Origin: Nageia nagi
Taxonomy: Eukaryota; Pinophyta
Assembly: GCA_050084985.1 (NCBI GenBank)
Contig: JBITNC010000001.1
Span: 40,548,001-40,612,000, forward strand
Direction of reading: 5' to 3'
DNA: 64,000 bases
Translations under genes and position numbers: made by a program
Part shown: piece by piece, positions 37,565 to 47,845 of the stretch
Layout of the letters: each line of letters opens with the position of its first letter
Numbering within the stretch: the first letter of the stretch is position 1
Notes under the pieces: model-generated
Told to the model about the DNA's origin: nothing
The model's input: the letters and a program-made list of their open reading frames with translations, nothing else
The model's database searches: none

Positions 37565-38749
37565 TAACATGCTTAATAACATCAAATGAAGAAAGAGGAA
37601 AAACATAAAATACCCATACCTAATGATGGAAGTATAATTTTAGTATCGATATTCATGCTAGAAAGGTGCAATTAAGGATAAGTACATGAGGGTATTTAAT
37701 CATTTGATTAACTCACACATTGATATGCTACCAGTGCCCTAATGATAGTACACCACCAACATTATGAAATAAGTGGAGCAAGTCATCCAATTAAGTGATG
37801 GCTTCATATGTAACCAAATCTTGCAAATATCATGGGCATGTAACTGCCTAGGAGCAACCTTCTTAAAGATAGAATTTAACCCTACCAAATAGCTAAAATC
37901 AAGTATTCATAATCTGATTTCTTTAATTATATATCATAAACAAGTATCCATTATCATATGAAAAATTAGTAATTGATGAAAATAAAAAGGATGCATTGGA
38001 AACTCACCTAAATAGCAAATTAGCATGCCGTTGACACCTTATTTTTAGTATAATTTTAATGAAAAATGCAAATAAAGTGAGCTTTACCTGAGACATGCAA
38101 GCATCATTTGAATAAATTTTGAGCATAAATTAGATCCAAAATTCATCAATAGCACATACAAATCAAAGAAATGGACACCTTTGATGCCGTGCAAATGGAA
38201 ATTTTTAGTATCTGAAAAAGGATGGGAGGGATTTAAATTTTTTGTAAAGCAAAGGAGACATCCACATAAAGATTTAGGATCTGTATGTAAAAGAGAGGTG
38301 ATGTCCTAATTTGAAGCCCCAAATTCAACTTATAAAATCAAAATATTATCAAAAATAGGTCATTTTGACTTCTACACCCTTTACATTTAGAGCTTTGATA
38401 AGTAAGCATTGACTTTATCCTGGACTGACCAAGTTTTGCCACCCTATCACTGATATTGCACTATTAGAGTTCCTATTGCATCCATAATTTAGGCACATCA
38501 AGCAAGAGGATGCCCATATAGGACCTATGACTATATAGTGATGGCTACCATCAATTGGAGGAGTATCCATTGATTGATTACCGATAGGACAGGTCATCTA
38601 GCAAAGTATCTTCATAATCTACCATTCAAGCATGCAGTAAGTAGACTCAAATTTTATATATTATATTTTTATTATCATTACATGTAGAGTATGGACTAAT
38701 AGACCTAAGTATTAACTTGTAGGATCAAAAGGGGTTGATTTGGGGTGGG
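37565..38749. other. Unassigned flank between the two gag-only elements
   Basis: No coding region or repeat recognised. It is the left flank into which the 6.5 kb element inserted. The last part, in continuity with 45264 onward, leads into the PMD pseudogene. Confidence 0.5.
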
Positions 38750-38754
38750 CCTAT

Positions 38755-39614
38755 TGTTAACACATAAAAATGAATTTATGTTTTTAAATCAATAAATTAA
38801 TGAGATATGCTTGGCCTAAATATATGTCTTGAATGTATTAAAGTGATAATGTCAATGTTTGTCTTGAATATGAATTTTATAATGATTATCTTGAATATTG
38901 CATGGGTTATCTTGAATATTGCATGGATTATCTTGTTTATTGGTGTGTTTATCTTGAATCTTGTGAATTAGCCTTATTTATGTGGATGCACGTCGACCCA
39001 TGGGCGGTATTATCTATTATCTATATAAATAAGGGATCTAATAGTAAGTCCACAATAACAAGGATACACATGATCCCGTGTATGGTCTTGTAAGTGGCTA
39101 CCCCTTAAGGTATCTCTTGGTACCACCTACAAGGATATGGTTTGTGTGCTTCCTTTTGCGAGCTATCCTGACATCCACGATCTATTCTGATATCATACTG
39201 CTATCTGAGACATCCGTATTGAAGTCCTGGACTTAATCGAAAAGTCAAAAATCATCAAAAGAAGGCCATCAGCACTCCTTTATGAACCAAGAACACCGTT
39301 GGTGCTCTATTATCTCTAAAATGGACTGCCCGCGATCCTCTTTTTGTATCTTCACAGGTCACTACATTTTTCAGGGGAAGTTCATCATCAATACATCACC
39401 AACATCTTCATCTTCAGTTGTCAGGTACATTTCATGAGGTAAGTATACAAATCACAGTCTTGTTTGGTACAATTACAATTTAAATTTCTGAATTTTTTAT
39501 CTTGTTCATTGCTATTGAGAATAAATTGCTATCCATAGCTTAAATACAGATAATATTGAGTTTGTAGATATTTACCTATTTACTTATTTGCACGCTCAAT
39601 TTTATTTGTAAACA
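38755..39614 (+). repeat. Left LTR of the 6.5 kb gag-only element
   Basis: 860 bp, TGTTAACAC to TTGTAAACA. A TATATAAATA box lies at about 39021 and could be the promoter. Short phrases of the type CATCRGYRCTCC and ACTGCCCRCGRTCCTC in the distal part recur inside the element at about 41982-42025 and 42815-42875. Confidence 0.95.
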
Positions 39615-39616
39615 TT

Positions 39617-39632
39617 TGGTGAACCCGACGTG
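39617..39632 (+). other. Primer-binding site, tRNA not assigned
   Basis: TGGTGAACCCGACGTG, two bases after the LTR and five before the gag start codon. It is not the initiator-methionine type used by the other elements in this window. Confidence 0.7.
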
Positions 39633-39636
39633 AAAC

Positions 39637-41874
39637 ATGCTTTCTGATTCAACAATGGGTAGAGATATAAATGAATTGTCAGATTATCCTTCATTAGTTC
39701 AATCATCACCTAAACAAAATAAAAGAAAAATAAAAACATGGAAAGGAATAGAGCCAACTAGGAAAAGTGCTAGAATGAACAAAGAAAGTGCTCCTAGGAT
39801 TATCAAAGATAAACTTCCGAATGAGGAATCCTATCATGGTGATTTCGAAGATAATGATAGCTTGGATAATGAAACCCTTGAAGGAGGAATCTTAGAAAAT
39901 CTAGCTCCATCTTTGGAAAACAAATCACAGTTGGTCCCTTATCGCTTGGTAAAATCTAATGACATGAACCTCACTGAAAATAAACTAAGGTTGATACAAA
40001 AATTCATAGAGCATTCTGGGGCATTCTACAAGTTCTCCGAAGATCCTACCATAGTTTATTCATTGCATAAAATCTATGAATTTTTAACTGTGAATGGTCT
40101 TAGATTTTCCTTTAGAACATTTCTTGGTGAACCAATCTTTTTTTCAAGCATCATAATCGATCATAATAGGACCTCTCGCAATCTCAACCCTGTGGAAATG
40201 GACCGCCTGCGGCCCATTTATACCATGGAAAGTCATATCAACTTTTGTATGCTCCATCATGATCAAAACTCTTTTGCCCTTGAGATAGTTAAACAAAATG
40301 TTTGTGAACCCTCTTCATCATCTTTGGCATTCACATATCATAAACCAATAACATTAGAAGAAGAAGATGATGAAATAATTGAGTTTGATGATGAGTCTGA
40401 TAGTGAGCCAGAAATAGAACTTGAAATAGACCCTGTTGCACAAAAGCTTCTTAATGCTTACCCTTTCTGGTCAGATAAAGAAAAGAAAATCAAAGAAATA
40501 GAGGTAAAGAAAATAACAAATACAAAATCTTACCAGAAAGCTCAATTGATTGTAAGACAGGTCATCATGGGAGGACTAGAAAATCAACTGATTCATGAAT
40601 GGAGAGAATAAATAGGAAGATTTACTCCTGGAATACTTGATTATGAAAGTGAGGAAGAACCTGAAAATCTTGATTTCATAAATAAGCAACCTAAAGATAA
40701 TCCAAACTCACAAATTGAAAAAGAAAAATCAAATAAAATGAAAGCTCAATTAGCAAACATGGCTGAACAATTGAAAAGGCTAATACATTTAAATGAAGCA
40801 AAGGAGAATGAAAAACTAGAAGAAAGTCACCCTCTTTGTTCAAGAATAAGAAGTAAAATTTGGGAGGGGAAAGACATAGATTTTGACAAATATAATGGTA
40901 GGAGTGATCCGAGAATGCATATTGCAATCTTTGAAGAAGCAGCTTATAGACATCAACATGATTTTGATATGTTAGCTAGACTTTTTTCACTTAGCCTAGG
41001 GAAAGAAGCATCCGATTGGTTCTATGGACTTGAAAATCAAAGCATCAAGAGTTATGAGCAAATAAAATGTGAATTCATAGATAAATATCAATATAACATA
41101 AAGAGAAAACCACTCATTATAGATCTTGCCAAAATGAAACAGAAAGAAAATCAACCATTTAGTAAGTTTGTAGCTGAATGGAAAAAAATTGCAAAATTTA
41201 TAAACTTGAATGAGAAAGAACTAAAACACATGTTGATAAACTCCATTAGAGATGAGATGGTGATTGAATTCCTTAACTATCTAGACCAAACCCTCTCTGA
41301 AATGATCGATTCCATGATTCAAAAAGAGCAACCCATGATGAAAATTGGTTTGTGGAAGCTTAGAAAAGAAGAAAGGGAAACTTCAACAATCAACATAATC
41401 ACACAAGAAAAACACAAACAAAAATCAAGCAAACCTCAGACTCCCCGAGTATACACTAAAATCACAGAAGATCATAATGAGTTGTTGCAATTATTGGTGA
41501 AGAAGGGTCTAATTCAATTGCCACCTATAAACCAACAAGCCACTAGAACTACAGGAGGATTTTGCCTATACCATAGAGTTCATGGCCATAAAACATGTGA
41601 ATGTAAAAAATTCAGAGATATCATCCAAGATCTGGTAGATAGAAAGGCAATCTCATTTGAAAAACCTGACATAAAAGGGAAAGCTCCTGTGTATGCAGAT
41701 AATAAAAACTTGGGAATCTACAAAAACCCCATGCCCAAACATAACACAGGAGTAATGTATGCACAGGAAAATACAACAAAGAGCCCTACTATCATCGGGG
41801 CACCATGGTGTAAAAATCAACATGAAGCTAGCACTAGCAGGGGTGAGTTGCCCTTCGGAAATATCATTTGGTGA
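39637..41874 (+). pseudogene. Ty3/gypsy gag, long N-terminal extension, one stop
   Basis: One frame of 746 codons from ATG at 39637 to the stop at 41872-41874, broken only by TAA at 40609-40611; the 42 codons between that stop and the ATG at 40738 stay in frame. Residues 1 to about 365 form an extension I do not recognise, with a basic start, an acidic run near 245-270 (EEEDDEIIEFDDESDSEPE) and no zinc finger. The capsid domain follows: DFDKYNGRSDPRMHIAIFEE, LARLFSLSLGKEASDWFYGL, YEQIKCEFIDKYQYN, then KQKENQPFSKFVAEWKKIA. Near the end, CLYHRVHGHKTCECKKF is the knuckle-like C-terminal motif of plant gypsy gag, and IIQDLVDRKAI follows. Without pol, particle formation would need a helper. A suppressed or recent stop is possible. 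Confidence 0.9.
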
Positions 41875-42985
41875 GCACCCATGATCATACTAATACTAAT
41901 GAAACTAACATTAGGGTAGACATGCTAACCAACATTATGGCAGAGGAAATAGGGATCTATTTTTATGTAAAAAGAGGAGTACCAGCGCTCCATAGCTATC
42001 AGTGAAGACCACCTGTGGTCCTCTTTTGTGATTTATTTTTGTTGGAACGAAGGTCACTGGATCCCCCTCAGTATGGAGTTCCTACTCCTGGGTCACTATT
42101 TTTCATATCTCTAGGGGTAGATATCAGTTCTTAAATCATTCTACATGCCTCTTGGCATGGTGCTCAGTTTTATCTCATATACAGTGATCAGTATTATCTT
42201 ATGTATATCAAGCTTCTTGGTGCACAAAGGTTGACAAAATTTAGGGTACAGGTTCATACAGATGAGCATAGTATAGCCATGATACCAGAAATTCAAAAAA
42301 AAAAATAGAATGCAAAGGGAAAAATGAAGGGCTAGGGTATTCAATAGGAAAACCCTAGCGGCAATTTGGAAAACCAGTATATAGGTAGCTAAAATCTAAA
42401 AGCAAGTAAAAATATAGCAAGAAAAGGTAAGAGATGCAATGTACCTGATGACCAGCAGGAGAATCGACTACCAATGCAACTTTGTGTCCATTTCGATGTG
42501 TGATTGGCAGGGCCATAGTGTGCAGCATAGCAATACAGGAAGAATCACTTAGTGATAGCGACAAAATCACAAGCTAAACCTCTCTAAATCAGTCCCTCAA
42601 GCTCTAGGATACTCTCAGATATGAAAATGATAGGGTGATCAAATGAGGAAGGGTGGGGCTCCTTTTATAGAAAAGTTAGGGCACATATTTCAAGACAAAT
42701 TTTGATTTGAGCATTTGGTATGCATGGACGAGCAAACAGGTATCAATTTGGAATCCAGAGGTGATTCATAGGGACCTGATCTTCACGGTTTTTGATGAAT
42801 CTTCAAGAAAAGGACCACCCACGATCTTAGGTTAAGACCATCGGTGTTCTAATTCTATAAGAAAGGACTGCCCATGTTCCTTTATCTAGAAAATTAGCTT
42901 ATCTAAGTATCATGGGTGTATCATAGGTGTTTGATCAACGTTATATCTAGGAGAATATTACTTTGAGTTTCATGTTTTGTAGACC
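41875..42985. other. Non-coding interior of the 6.5 kb element
   Basis: No pol domain on either strand. It holds two partial echoes of the LTR phrase that pairs CATCGGTG-like with CTGCCCAYG-like motifs (about 41982-42025, 42815-42875). Minus-strand frames at 42141-42570 resemble no known protein. Confidence 0.65.
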
Positions 42986-42989
42986 CAAA

Positions 42990-43372
42990 TTATCAACTTA
43001 CCATGTCTATGGGTGGAGTTCTAGCTCCTGTTATCAGTTTATCATGCCTATGAGTGGAGTTCTAGCTCCCATAATTAGGTTATCATGCCTATGAGTGGAG
43101 TCCCAGCTCCCATTATCAGTTTTTCATGCCTATGAGTGGAGTCCCAGCTCCCATTATCAGTTTATCATGCCTATGAGTGGAGTTCCAGCTCCCATAATCA
43201 GCTTATCATGCCTATGAGTGGAGTCCTAGCTCCCATTATCAGCTTATCATGCTTATGATTGGATTTCCAACTCCTATTATCAGCTTATCATGCTTATGAG
43301 TGGAGTCCAGCTCCCATTATTAGCTTATCATGCCTCTTGGTGGAGTGTCAGCTCCATTAGTTTATCACTTGT
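42990..43372. repeat. Tandem array 1, 41 bp period, nine copies
   Basis: The phrase ATGCCTATGAGTGGAGT starts at about 43003, 43043, 43085, 43126, 43167, 43208, 43249, 43290 and 43330, giving a period of 40-42 bases. Each unit also contains CCAGCTCCC and TTATCA. Substitutions are few in the middle units and more at both ends. Confidence 0.93.
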
Positions 43373-43835
43373 TTTGTGAAGTTCAGTTCTTATGCAACTG
43401 CAGTACACCTCTTAGTGCGAAGGCTCAGTTGTGTGGAACTTAGCTCTCCCCCATCAGCTTATCACTTGTTTTGTAGAGTTTAGTTCTTATGCAACTGCAG
43501 TACACCTCTTGGTGTGAAGGCTCAGTTGTGTGGAACTTAGCTCTCATGTATCAGCTTATCACTTATTTTGCAGAGTTTGATTCTTATGCAACTGCAGCAC
43601 ACCTCTTGGTGCAAAGGCTCAGTTGTGTGGAACTTAGCTCTCACATATCAGCTTATCATTATTTTGCAGAGTTCGGTTCTTATGCAACTGTAGCACATCT
43701 CTTGGTGCGAAGGCTTAGTTGTGTGGAACTTAGCTCTCACATATCAGCTTATCATTATTTTGCAGAGTTCAGTTCTTATGCAACTATAGTACACCTCTTG
43801 GTGCGAAGGCTCGATTGTGTGGAACTTAGCTCTCC
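43373..43835. repeat. Tandem array 2, 97 bp period, five copies
   Basis: The phrase TGCAACTGCAGTACACCTCT starts at about 43393, 43490, 43587, 43683 and 43779. Each unit ends in ATCAGCTTATCA, the same phrase that joins units in array 1. The 139-codon frame that spans it is a by-product of a period not containing stops, not a gene. Confidence 0.93.
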
Positions 43836-43849
43836 CCTATGTTTGGTTA

Positions 43850-44035
43850 TGGTTATCATGTCTTATCTTATGAGTTGGTCATGTGTGTTATCATGTCTTG
43901 TATTGTGAGTTGGTCATGTGTGTTATCATGTCTTGTCTTGTGAGTTGGTCATGTGTGTTATCATGTCTTGTCTGGTGAGTTGGTCATGTGTGTTGTCATG
44001 TCTTGTCTTGTGATGTGGTCTTGTCAAGTTATCAT
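43850..44035. repeat. Tandem array 3, 35 bp period, five copies
   Basis: The phrase TTGGTCATGTGTGTTATCAT starts at about 43875, 43910, 43945 and 43980, with a worn fifth unit after 44015. Units share TTATCATGTCTTG. It follows array 2 without a gap and is followed by non-repetitive sequence up to the polypurine tract. Confidence 0.9.
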
Positions 44036-44385
44036 CCGATCGACATGTGTGGTCAAGTTGTCTATCCGATCATTGTCATGTGTGTTGTCAGGTTTGTCGT
44101 CATGGGTCATCAGCATTGCGGTAAGATTATCAGCTTATCAGATGATCAAATATATCAGGCTATCACCTTCTACAGCAAAATGCAAGGGGCAAGCATGCCC
44201 AAGGTAATATCAAAAGGGAGTTTTCTCAACCTATATCTAGTACTAATAAGCTTTATCATGATGTTGTTTAAGTTTAGAATGGTTAATGTTTATCATTGCT
44301 TATCAAAATTATTTGCTATGATATTGTGTTTTTACTTTGAATGCAAAATCTCGAGTCACTTCATGTTTCTTTCGATTTCACATCC

Positions 44386-44396
44386 AAAGTGGGGCA
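44386..44396 (+). other. Polypurine tract of the 6.5 kb element
   Basis: AAAGTGGGGCA, two bases before the right LTR. Confidence 0.8.
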
Positions 44397-44398
44397 TC

Positions 44399-45258
44399 TA
44401 TTAACACATAAAAATGAATTTATGTTTTTAAATCAATAAATTAATGAGATATGCTTGGCCTAAATATATGTCTTGAATGTATTAAAGTGATAATGTCAAT
44501 GTTTGTCTTGAATATGAATTTTATAATGATTATCTTGAATATTGCATGGGTTATCTTGAATATTGCATGGATTATCTTGTTTATTGGTGTGTTTATCTTG
44601 AATCTTGTGAATTAGCCTTATTTATGTGGATGCACGCCGACCCATGGGCGGTATTATCTATTATCTATATAAATAAGGGATCTAATAGTAAATCCACAAT
44701 AACAAGGATACACATGATCCCATGTATGGTCTTGTATGTGGCTACCCCTTAAGGTATCTCTTGGTACCGCCTACAAGGCTGTGGTTTGTGTGCTTCCTTT
44801 CACGAGCTATCCTAACATCCACGATCTATTCTGATATCATACTACTATCTGAGACATCCGTATTGAAGTCCTAGACTTAATTGAAAAGTCAAAAATCATC
44901 AAAAGAAGGCCATCAGTGCTCCTTTATGAACCAAGAACACCATCGGTGCTCTATTATCTCTGAAACGAACTGCCCACGGTCCTCTTTTTGCATCTTCATA
45001 GGTCACTACATTTTTCAGGGGAAGTTCATCATCAATACATCGCCAACATCTTCATCTTCGGTTGTTAGGTATGTTTCATGAGGTAAGTATACAAATCATA
45101 GTCTTGTTTGGTACAATTACAATTTAAATTTCTGAATTTGTTATCTTGTTCATTGCTATTGAGAATAAATTGCTATCCGTAGCTTAAATACAGATAATAT
45201 TGAGTTTGTAGATATTTGCCTATTTACTTATTTGCACGCTCAATTTTATTTGTAAACA
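44399..45258 (+). repeat. Right LTR of the 6.5 kb gag-only element
   Basis: 860 bp, aligned end to end with 38755-39614 without indels that change the length. It is followed by the second copy of the CCTAT target duplication. Confidence 0.95.
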
Positions 45259-45339
45259 CCTATGAGGAATACAACTTTGAATTTGGCTTGAGCCTTCCCA
45301 TGAAATCAATAGTTAGATGACATTTTAGATTGATGTAGG

Positions 45340-46240
45340 TTAGGGGAGATTGCTTATGCATGGATGGTATAGGTGGATATTCCCCTTACCACAACATTGG
45401 TTGAGAGATGGGACTAGGATTATCGCTCATTTCACCTTCCCAATGATGAAATGATAGTAACTCTAGAGGATGTGTATTAGATCTAGGGTATACCCATTAG
45501 GGGTGGCTTAGTGTGGTAGCATGAGATGAGGGATGATAAAACTTATGGGGTTGAGTGTTTATGGTTGACTAGATCAGATGACCATGATTGGGATCATCAA
45601 TTAGTGAGACTCACAAATAGCTATAGGAATGCTAAAGTAGGGAGACACTTGAGGCTACATGTGGTGGCTGTTATTACCACCTATATATGTTTTGATAATT
45701 TTCATTCAACTTTTTCTCTTGGGGTGACATGGGTAGTATGAGAGATATGTGCTCAGGGGTGATAGTTCGCATGGGGGCTAGTAGTACTAGCATACCTTTA
45801 CAGAGATTTGTATTTATTCATCAAAGTTGTCAAGGTTAATTTATTGATTACTCATGCCAACCTCTTATAGGTCTAGGCATATAAGCACATCCTAGTTATC
45901 AGGGCAATGGGATTATAGAGGATGAGAGATGACCCAACATATGTGGTCCTAGTGTGTTGGATTGGCCCATTGGGTAGATATAAGCCTTTTTGATTCATGG
46001 ATGAAATGATAAGGTACATCAATATCCTCCAAGATGTGGATATTATATGGGTGTGCTATGATGATTATGTGTGGCATGGGGATGCCCATCATTTGGTGTG
46101 GGTGAGGTAAACCTACTTCCTTTAGACTAGGTAGAAGATAGTAGAGTCATACCATCCAAAGTGAGTGCTAAGGTAGTTTGGGATACAACAGCCTATCCCA
46201 GTAAGTGGAGAGAGATGTTCTTAATGATGCCTAGGATATA
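45340..46240 (+). pseudogene. Plant mobile domain (PMD) pseudogene
   Basis: The plus strand reads through a PMD with about 16 stops but little frameshifting. Landmarks in order: TLVERWD, stop, DYRSFHLPNDEMIVTLEDVY (about 45393-45480), then GIPIRGGLVW, the open 72-codon stretch 45526-45741, LYRDLYLFIK, AYKHILVIRAMGL (about 45876-45918), DVDIIWVCYDD, and near the end KIVESYHPK, stop, VLR, stop, FGIQQPIP (about 46137-46200). This VERW...FHLP.GEM..TLEDV...LG.P..G and H..RVLRQFG.QQ.IP series defines the family seen in the MAIN/MAIL1 silencing proteins and in transposon-borne copies. Most stops are TAG or TGA at positions usually Trp, Gln or Arg. The 6.5 kb element inserted about 80 bases upstream. 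Whether this was a host gene or a transposon passenger cannot be told. Confidence 0.82.
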
Positions 46241-47040
46241 CTAGTGTGGATGGCAAGGTGGCTAGAGCTATTAGTAGTGGATGTTGCTATGGAGGTGGCC
46301 ATGGCTCCTAGGGTTGCTCTTGGTTACATGGCATAGTGGAAAGCTATGTGTCCAATCTCCTTGGGCTTGGATGAGTTAGATAGTGGGAGTGATAGTGCAT
46401 CAAACACACCATCAAAGGAGGAGGAATAGATGAATGTAGATAATCCCATCCATAATGTACCTCCACCAATAGGGGCATTAAAGGTGCTAGCAACAGTTTT
46501 CCTTGCTCCAAGTAAGAAAGAATCTACCCATAGTTCTTCATGATTTTCAAATTTTAATTGTATATAATGAGAGATTAATTGGTATTATATATGATATGAA
46601 AGGGGTTTCAAATGCATAAGTGATGGCCATCAAGGTTGAGCTAGCTATACTAAGGTCGAGAAGGTTGAGTTGGCACATCTCTAGCTATTGAAGGCATAGT
46701 TAGTTATGATGAGGGATACACTTGTGATATAGAATGTGAAGATGGATTCATTATCTCAAATAGTGAAGGACCTCTAGGAAAATCTTACCATGCCCCTACT
46801 AGATCAGCATTGGGCATTCATGTAGAATCAGCATGATCAAATTATAACTTAAGTTCTAAAGGTGTCCCAACTACAAGACAAGTATATGAATGCAAAGACC
46901 CTCTTAGAGGCTCATGGAATCATGACTAGTGATATATTAGGTGAAGTCTTCATATCTAGAGCTAGTGGTGGTAGTGGTAGGAGAGTGCACTAAGTGGGGA
47001 TAGTGCCCAACCATAGTGGTGGATGATGTAGGGCTAAGGC
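46241..47040 (+). pseudogene. Acidic and helical tail downstream of the PMD
   Basis: After the PMD the plus strand continues with coding-like debris. One stretch has LDELDSGSDSASNTPSKEEE (about 46359-46418), followed by a proline-rich patch. After a gap (about 46510-46620) a possible helical segment with many Leu and Gln runs to about 46950. The tail resembles in layout the acidic stretch at 7590-7680 and the helical stretch at 7860-8150. Unassigned as to function. Confidence 0.35.
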
Positions 47041-47845
47041 CTAGTATAACACATATAGGTACAATGAACCCTATAAATTGACTAACTAATAGTAAAACAT
47101 GCTAAACATACACACATTATATTATGTACAACTGATAATGAGCATAAGACATGCATACAAACTGAAATGACATACAACCTAAAGGAACCAAGGAACCTTG
47201 GAGAAACTAGTAAAGGAAATGAGGGTGTGTGTGAACATAGATATCATGGCATAACACCCAAGATCATCCTAGAGGCAACGACATAGTATTTCAAGTGATA
47301 AATAGTAGATTTTAAACATTCTATCCTAGTAAAACCATAGCATAGGTGGCCCAAAATAGAGATAGCAAGGTGTTGGCATTATGCATAGATATGAGTTAGA
47401 TTCCCATATTATGGACACAAGAAGGAATGATAGATACAAATTAGATAAATCATTGGATTGGTACACACACATAATAGGAAAGCAAAAAGACACAAAAATA
47501 CCCTAGCTATGAATATACACTGATTGTGATGTCAAAAAGAGATTAAGGAATAACCTTATGTACCTAGGGAGTTTTCATCACCCAAATACACTTCATAGAG
47601 GTAGAGATAAAAAGAGAAACTTTTGTAGTAGTCATACCTACATCATGGGCACCTTGAAATAAAGAATTCACATCGCTATCATTGTGCCTTTTGATTCTAT
47701 TCTTGTTGCTATTTGGAGGAAGATGTCTATATGCACAAGTGTTAGCCAAAAAAATAATGTAAATTATGGGAAACACTTACTGTACTAATTCACCCTCCAG
47801 ATTGTGAAGATGGTAGGGGATTATTGAATACCCCTATGCATTATC
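47041..47845. other. Unassigned stretch
   Basis: No repeat boundary or domain seen. A 70-codon minus-strand frame at 47564-47776 shows no recognisable motif. Confidence 0.4.

Larger units (their letters stand above)
38755..45258 (+). mobile_element. Gag-only LTR element (TR-GAG type), 6.5 kb
   Basis: Complete element with a perfect target duplication CCTAT (38750-38754 and 45259-45263) and two 860 bp LTRs. The left LTR starts TGTTAACAC; the right one starts TATTAACAC, a one-base change. Both end TTGTAAACA. A primer-binding site TGGTGAACCCGACGTG (39617-39632) follows the left LTR by two bases; I could not assign its tRNA. A polypurine tract AAAGTGGGGCA (44386-44396) precedes the right LTR. 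The interior has one gag frame (39637-41874) and then 2.5 kb without pol, largely tandem arrays. By eye the LTRs differ at about 4%, nearly all transitions. Confidence 0.95.

Noticed and set aside
38902-39093. 63-codon frame, also at 44546-44752
   Set aside because: It occurs in both LTRs of the 6.5 kb element and resembles no protein. It is LTR sequence, not a gene.
43489-43908. 139-codon open frame with repeated peptide segments
   Set aside because: It is the translation of the 97 bp tandem array. The period does not contain stops in this frame, and nothing resembles a protein family.
42990-44035. CRISPR-like regular repeats
   Set aside because: Units are contiguous tandem copies without unique spacers, inside an LTR element of a plant genome.
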